64,000 nucleotides of DNA from Zea mays (lineage: Eukaryota; Streptophyta; Magnoliopsida; Poales; Poaceae). A program made the translations under genes and the position numbers. Location: positions 82,066,207-82,130,206 of the forward strand of contig NC_050098.1 in the NCBI RefSeq assembly GCF_902167145.1, read 5' to 3'. Below are positions 58,203 through 64,000 of this stretch, in pieces (position 1 is the first letter of the stretch; each line of letters opens with the position of its first letter). Under the pieces are notes generated by a model. It did no database searches. It had not been told where the DNA came from and saw only the letters and a program-made list of their open reading frames with translations.

Positions 58203-58889
58203 CTCCGTCATAGAAAAAGCACATGACTGAGTAGAACCTTGACTGGGCAGAATTAAGGTGAAACTCCCACAGAACGGGGAATTGATTTCCATGATGCGGC
58301 TGGTTACATCAAGCACTACTTGGTGCAGGGTCATCCAATTAGCTCCCAGAATAATATCCACATTTTCCAAACCCAAAACAAGAAGGGTGGTTTTGATAAT
58401 GTGGCTTCCCAGTTGAATATGCACACTTTGGTTTAATTGATTAGTTGCAATTTTACCCCCAGGTGTGGCTATCATAAATGACCATTTTGAGTGATAGAAA
58501 GGCAGTTGACATTTAGCACTGAAATTTTGGCTAATGAAACTATGAGATGCACCAGAATCAAACAGAATTAAAGCAGGTTGATTATAAACTAAAAAGATAC
58601 CAGTCATGATGGGGGCTCCCTCAGGTACTTCCTCTAGAGTAGTGAAGTTGAGCTTCCCTTGCCTGACTTGTATCTTCTGCTTTCTTCCCTTGTCATGATT
58701 TGGTGCTGGCATCTTCCTCTGCTGATTCCTTAGAAAATTCTTGGCATAGTGACCCACATTGCCACAAGTGAAGCACTTGTTCCCATTGCCCTGGCGGAAC
58801 TGCTGCTGCTGCGGAGGCTGATTGTTCCTTGGAGCGGGAGTTGGAAAACGAGCGGGTGCCGGCTGCTGCTGCTGAGGTGGCTTGATCAC
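58203..58889 (-). pseudogene. Element D nucleocapsid zinc knuckle and protease
   Basis: A proline/glutamine-rich start is followed by a zinc knuckle CFTCGNVGHYAKNF, where the fourth ligand, normally Cys, is Phe. Then a basic linker and the aspartic protease with active site LFDSGASHSFIS and a second half including GLENVDIILGANWM. The frame runs on into RT (58202 onwards) without a break. The gag capsid part just upstream is in another frame, so a frameshift lies at about 58890-58945. Confidence 0.9.
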
Positions 58890-58944
58890 CCATATGCCTG
58901 CCTACTGCTAAAATCCCCTGCTCTAATTGTGAGAACTTCTGGGC

Positions 58945-59694
58945 CTAAGGGGATGGTGCTGCCATTGGTGCCTTTCTCTTCTTCTCTGCCCAGTGAGCTA
59001 CAATACAGTCCTCCTGGGAGATGGCCAGGTTGACCAACTCATTGAAGCTATCTGCCCGGACAGTGTTAAGACGTTCCCACAGCTTGGTGTTGAGACCCCT
59101 GCGGAAGTGGTCTCTCTTCTTCTCATCAGAATCAGCATGGTAACCTGCATACTGGCACAGGTCATTAAAGGCCTGAGCGTACTGCAACACCGTGCAGGTT
59201 CCATGATTAAGTGCCAGAAACTCATTCATCTTGTGATCGAGAATTCCGGCTGGGATGTGGTGCCCTCTGAAAGCAGTCTTGAATTCCTCCCAAGACACTT
59301 CATGATCAGCGAGGAGCATAGCACGGAAGTGGTCCCACCAAGTCCGAGCAGGGCCGCGAAGCTGCTGCGCGGCAAAGCGAGCCTTGGTTTCATCAGGGCA
59401 GTCTCCCATGAGGAGTGGAAACTTGGACTCAACGACACGGAGCCACACGTCGGCACCCAATGGATTTTCTGCCTTGGTGAACAAGGGTGGCTGCGTGCTC
59501 AGGAACTCCTGGTAGGTCGCCGCTGCCGGAGGTTGCTGATGCTAGCCTCCACCATGCTGCTGAGGGTGGGGCTAGCGCTGCAAGAGTTGTTGCAGAATCT
59601 CATTCTGCTGGGCCATCAGCTCCTGCACTGTGGGAGCTAGAGGAGGTGGTGGGGGAACCTTCTCATTATGCCCGCGATGCTGCCTAGCTGCCAT
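58945..59694 (-). pseudogene. Element D gag capsid region
   Basis: ATG at 59694, then a Pro/Gln-rich leader with two TAG codons near 59572 and 59545. The capsid domain follows (ADVWLRVVESKFPLL, AAQQLRGPARTWWDHF, SWEEFKTAFRGHHIP, VLQYAQAFNDLCQYAGY), the retrotrans_gag pattern. It ends at a TAG at 58945 before the frameshifted nucleocapsid. Gag forms the particle shell; this copy is broken at three points. Confidence 0.9.
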
Positions 59695-59938
59695 CTGAAA
59701 ACAGAGATTTTCGCCATTGTTATCCCAACTCACAATTTTGAACGACAAGCTATTATCTCATATGGAAAGAAAGTGCCATAATCATAATATTAGGTTCGAA
59801 ATGAAGATAACAAGGTTACAACATCTCACAGATTTCGAAAGTTCACAAGGGTTACATCAATTAGGGGAAAGTACCCGTAAGCCTAGTCCAAAATCTGACA
59901 TTAACTAAGCTCGCGTAGGTTTCTATCCACCTAAAGCG

Positions 59939-60802
59939 TCAAAGTGACTGATAAACCCTGAGTGGTGGAAGCGACACTGGATGCGGGTGAAGGGGCATCG
60001 CGGAGGTAGTCCCATTCGCACCAGGGGCTGGTCCTAACTCCTCGGGAGCCTCTTCTCCCTCGCTTCCAGCCTCATTGGCCTCCATTTCCAAGTGGTGCAT
60101 GTTCAGGTGGTCATTTGCTTCTTCGAGTTCCCGCTGCACATCGTGGAGCTGGTTCTCCAAGACATCAATAGTGTTGTCTCGGATCTCCACCTGCTGCTCC
60201 AAGGTGGTAATGCGCTGGCTCAGCCTTTCCACCTGCAAATCCTTCTCCATCAACTTGGAGGATAAGTCGATCACAAAATCTTCTCGGCTGTCAAGGGTGA
60301 GCTTGGTGGTTTGAGCGATGTTAGCAAGGTGTGCCATAGCGTCGCTCTGCAAGGCCTGAAGGCGGTACAACGCAATCATGCACTGAACAGTGACCCTCCC
60401 AACCAAGTCAGGATACATTGCCCACACATCTTTTACATAGCTCACATGGTTACTCCACATGGGGTCATCATTCTTCTCAGCAGGGAAGAGTCCCAAGGGG
60501 TGCATCACCATTTCCAGGGGATGGTAGCCATAGAAAGTTGTCAGAGTCTTCATGGCTGCTGCTTCAGTGGTGTCATCCGTCCTGAATACAACCATCTCGG
60601 AGTCAAGAGAACGCCAACTCGGCTGAAGGGGATGAGCCTCCAAAGTCAGCCAGACTCGGCAACGAGATACCAGATGCTCCTCATACAACTGCACCGTGTA
60701 CAAAGGGGGCATAGGGTAACCGGTGGAGTTAAGCACTTCCCACAAGATGGAAGGAAAGCCATCGTGAGAAAGGAAGTCAGAGCTGAAACGAGTCTCCTCC
60801 AC
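59939..60802 (-). CDS. Element D extra ORF upstream of gag, coiled-coil protein
   Basis: An uninterrupted frame of 287 codons between primer site and gag. The N-terminal half has aromatic/hydrophobic segments (SILWEVLNSTGYPMPPLYTV). Residues about 165-240 form a heptad-rich coiled coil (LVERLS-type spacing, e.g. ERLSQRITTLEQQV and DVLENQLHDVQREL). The C terminus is acidic, then Pro-rich. I remember an 'orf0' in this position in rice RIRE3/RIRE8-type elements; its role is unknown. It is intact while gag and pol are broken. It ends 245 bp before the gag ATG. Confidence 0.75.
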   Translation of the reverse strand: MEETRFSSDFLSHDGFPSILWEVLNSTGYPMPPLYTVQLYEEHLVSRCRVWLTLEAHPLQPSWRSLDSEMVVFRTDDTTEAAAMKTLTTFYGYHPLEMVMHPLGLFPAEKNDDPMWSNHVSYVKDVWAMYPDLVGRVTVQCMIALYRLQALQSDAMAHLANIAQTTKLTLDSREDFVIDLSSKLMEKDLQVERLSQRITTLEQQVEIRDNTIDVLENQLHDVQRELEEANDHLNMHHLEMEANEAGSEGEEAPEELGPAPGANGTTSAMPLHPHPVSLPPLRVYQSL

Positions 60803-61185
60803 TGGCGGGGGTGGGTGAATTCATCTGCGGAAGGGTATCAAAGGTAAAGATTATGGTGGAAGGAAGAAAATAAAAGAGTCTGGATGGTTTTAAAAGAAGC
60901 GGGTTAGCTCAAGTTTTAATTCCTTTAGTTTTTATAATGCATGCATGCTGAAATCGACGTCTCCTCTCTGGATGCAATAGAAGGGGGCTCCTAGGGCACC
61001 CTTCAAAAGTTAAGGATTGGCCCACATGGCCTACTTACTTAGCCACCCATTTCCCCCTCTATTCCTAAGGCCTTTCGTCCTAGGTCTAGCGGTCTAGTCC
61101 TAACGATTCTTAGCAGTTTCTAAGCAAGTTTTAGATTTTGAAAATTGGTATTCATGGTTTATTGTCCATCTCTGTGGTGGTATTT
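60803..61185 (-). other. Element D leader between primer site and the extra ORF
   Basis: About 380 bp of untranslated leader; no further ORF or motif is seen. Confidence 0.6.
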
Positions 61186-61197
61186 GCTCCGATACCA
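61186..61197 (-). other. Element D primer-binding site
   Basis: - strand tggtatcggagc, 2 bp inside the LTR. It matches the initiator-Met type tggtatcagagc with one difference. Confidence 0.88.
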
Positions 61198-61199
61198 GC

Positions 61200-64000
61200 T
61201 GTGGCAGAACCACCCGAATTATTCCAGCTTAAGTGCCTAAGTCACGCCTCAGGGGCCGTAACACACTTAAATCGGAATAACCCGTCAGTTCCTCAGATCT
61301 AGTCTGATAAAGCCACTTAACAAGGATCAAATACCACATACTCACTCGAAGGTGAGTCACATAAGAAATACAATAAAACAGGAAACCTCAAATTAAAGTA
61401 CTGAATTATTACATAGATCAGAGTTTTTCAAGTAGCTGGTAAAAGTTCATAAAATAAGATGCAGTGGATAATCGATGTCGTCGATAGCGAGGAAATGGTC
61501 AAGGCCTAGCCCACTACTCCTCGTGCTCCTCTCCTACCGGAGCAGCATCCCACTCGACCGTCCAACCCGGTCACAGGGTGGTAGGCCAAGTCACACCATC
61601 AACCATATCCTGAAGCGTACCTGAAAAAATTATGCCACAAGCAAGGCTGAGTATACTAATACTTAGCTAGACTTACCCGGTGTGAGGAATCTACTCCTCT
61701 ACCTCTAGACCATGCAGCTGTTTGGCTGAGGGGTTTGGTTTGCCAAAAGCACTAGCTGTTTCTAAAGTCAATTCTTAGCTTTTCAAATTCTAGTATCATT
61801 ATCTTAGCTAAGTTTGCTCCTTCTAAGCATACATGGTAACAAGCATTTAGTTCAATCAACAAATTGTCTCATGTATCCTCATTTCAATTCTTACTCAATG
61901 TAGTACAAGGGGTCAAGCAGTCTCATTAGCTGCGAGAAGCAGACGATTCGAATCGAGTTTTTATCCTTGCAAGGTAAACCTAAACACATGACATGTCAGG
62001 GTACTCCGACCCCACACATGTCAACCGTCCCCATGGATTCCCCGTTCGCGTCCAGGCCTCACCGCCTTGGCATACAATGCTCCACTGACCACGGCTGCCA
62101 CCGTGCAGTGACCGCACTTGTACCCACCATAGCTAACATGGGAGACCCAGTCTTAGGTCGCATGAGGGATAAAGTCCGCGCTTGACTTCACTCAGGTACT
62201 AGGTTTACGGGTTACCATATTTCCCAACATGTGCTTAGTACGTTCAAAAGCTTGACTCAGGTATCCACACATTAATCCTTAATTCCTTTTTCCCATCTCA
62301 TGGACAAGGCATCCTCCCTGGATCCAAGTCCATAGACTAACATAGATCCCGTTATCAAGATGAATACAATCAATTCCTGACCTCGCGCGAGTGCTAGAAA
62401 AATCACTCGACTTCTACCGAGATCCTGATTAGCAAAGCAGCTACTTGACCTAGCATACTAGTATCCATCTCAAAAAGGAATCCTAAGTTCATGCAACTAG
62501 AGGTTTCAAGCAACTCCTACACTTAAGTGCACATTACAATCCTACAAGCATTAAGTGTAGTTAATTAGCATATAATATAACGGTTATGCATAAACTGAGG
62601 CTTGCCTTCAATAGCTGGGGCTGTGGAGAGATCCTCGATCGCAGCCTCGGGAGCTTGCTCGTAGTCTTCCTCTTGGACAGTTTCTTGCTCGGGGATGAGC
62701 ACGTACTCTCCGTCAGCGAGATTACAATCTAATGAATGCAATGAGTAAGATACATGCATGATATGATATGTGCTTTAGCAATTAAACTTTGATGGTGAAT
62801 GATCCACTTAAATCAGATAGAGTTTAATCTTGCTACTAAAGATTTTTGGTGGTATACTTAGTAATTTAGATCACACTCAGTTAAACTAAGTGGTAAGTCC
62901 ATTTTGGTGTTCCACTGAATTCTTTTTAAAGCCTTAGTGAGAATTGTCAAGATTTCTAGTTGAACTTATTGGGACGAGATTTATCTTTCATTTCTTTCCC
63001 TCTATTTCTTTTATATTTTTAGAGTGGGTTTGAACTACAAGTTATCTTAATAAATTTCCAAAAATTCTGTAAAAATTACAGTGGCTTCTTACTGGTGTAT
63101 AATTCTCTGTTATAAATTTGGGGCTTAAAGGGTGAATAGTTCTCTCTGGATAAAATTATCAAACATTAGGGCAGAAGGGGTGTTTTGAACTACAACTACC
63201 ATTTAACAGTAGGTTATCCTCTAAGACTTATTTTTGCTGGCATTTAGATGTTATAACATGACTTTTGTACAAACTTTTAGCCACTAATATCCTTTAGTCA
63301 TTTTACTATGATTTTCTAAAGTTTCTAGTCAAAGGGGTGCTTTCTACTACCACTATATTTGAAAAATATCAAACAACAGATTTCTGATTTTTCCTAGCTT
63401 CTTGTTTGCGCAAGAACAATCATTCTGAAGTTTGGCATCTTTTTGCTTAAGGGAGGGGTGGTAGGAATTATTTGGATTAAATGGCCTTTTTCATGAAGTA
63501 TTGGCAATAGGTATTATTTTGCATCGTTCAAATGAGTTTGCATTTTTCTCTGGTGGCTTGTCTCTTTATTGATCTAGCGTAATTTTATTTGCCCATTATT
63601 GCATTATTTTTGGGTTACTCATGATTTATTTGAAATAGAACCCAATATTAAGTTTTATTTGTTTACCCTACTTAAAATGATGGGCTGGGGTGGTTATCAT
63701 TTTTGTAGTGGGGTTCTAGTGGTTACAAGTCCAGTGGATTTTTATGACAAGTTTTGAAATTGTTTTTATAATTCTAATAATTGTTTTTCTGGTTGGAATT
63801 ATGCTAAATAAAATATTTCACCTTAATTTTGTTTTGGACTAGAGTTCCCTTTATTTTTCCTAGGTTCTCTGTTACTTATGTAGGCTAGGAAAAATAATTG
63901 TACTCATTGTTCATTATTTTCTAATGCCTTTCTGATTTTCCTAAGTTTTGGGCAACAATGGCTTTTAAAAGATATCCCTACTAAATTTTTCAATACTGGG
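61200..64000 (-). repeat. Element D 5' LTR, truncated by the window edge
   Basis: Starts tgtggcagaaccacccg at 61200 and aligns with 50370-53155 of the 3' LTR to the last base of the window. No coding sequence. Confidence 0.93.

Larger units (their letters stand above)
50370..64000 (-). mobile_element. Element D: Tekay-like Ty3/gypsy retrotransposon, nearly complete, right LTR cut by window end
   Basis: On the - strand: 5' LTR (from 61200), Met-type primer site, an extra ORF, gag, nucleocapsid-protease-RT-RNase H-integrase with chromodomain-like tail, polypurine tract, 3' LTR (50370-55036). Domain order and the long LTR place it with Tekay/Del chromoviruses. Multiple stops and frameshifts make it non-coding. 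It shares clade with A but has different LTR ends (tgtggcag versus tgtaacac), so it is another family. Confidence 0.93.

Noticed and set aside
8080..61199. Elements A and D as two copies of one family
   Set aside because: Their proteins are from the same clade, but LTR termini (tgtaacac versus tgtggcag), the A target context and pol sequences differ clearly.

Overview
The window is a transposon-packed intergenic block of a grass genome. Everything recognisable is plant mobile DNA, and no intact host gene could be found. The chromovirus (Tekay/Del-type) and Tat-type Ty3/gypsy elements, a Grande-like element with a long 3' region and an antisense gene, CACTA elements and Helitrons together suggest a panicoid grass, most likely maize (Zea) or a close relative. 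The species call is an inference.

Most of the window is a nest. Element A (Tekay-like Ty3/gypsy, + strand, 8080-44465, 5' part left of the window) was hit by several later insertions. Element X (Tat-type, - strand, 1-8079, 3' LTR off the left edge) sits in A's reverse transcriptase. CACTA-1 (10527-16105, TSD ttg) lies between A's pol and its polypurine tract. Element G (Grande-like Tat, 19603-43898, TSD gtaag) lies inside A's 3' LTR. G itself carries CACTA-2 in its 5' LTR (19814-23919, TSD tgt) and a Helitron in its antisense gene (29249-40139). A in turn appears to have landed just behind the 5' LTR of a - strand retrotransposon C (LTR 44727-45042).

To the right, 45043-47246 is unassigned and holds a 306-bp tandem duplication. 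It is followed by the C-terminal exons of a hAT transposase (47801-48787), a split LTR (48792-50369) and element D, a nearly complete - strand Tekay-like element. D has its 3' LTR at 50370-55036, pol/gag remnants, an extra coiled-coil ORF upstream of gag, and a 5' LTR from 61200 that runs off the window.

Three points stand out. (1) The two CACTA elements share termini and subterminal motif arrays but carry different captured host-gene pieces: five exons of a ZIFL-type MFS transporter in one, four exons of a NOL10/ENP2-type WD40 protein and a probable ATG8 first exon in the other. (2) G carries an antisense gene with phase-0 introns and its own candidate TATA box; the Helitron splits it, and removing the Helitron leaves the reading frame in phase. 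(3) G has lost gag and X has lost RT and most of RNase H, so both are defective. All pol genes carry nonsense codons, many consistent with C-to-T decay. Exon boundaries, TSDs and repeat counts were read by eye; no database search was possible.
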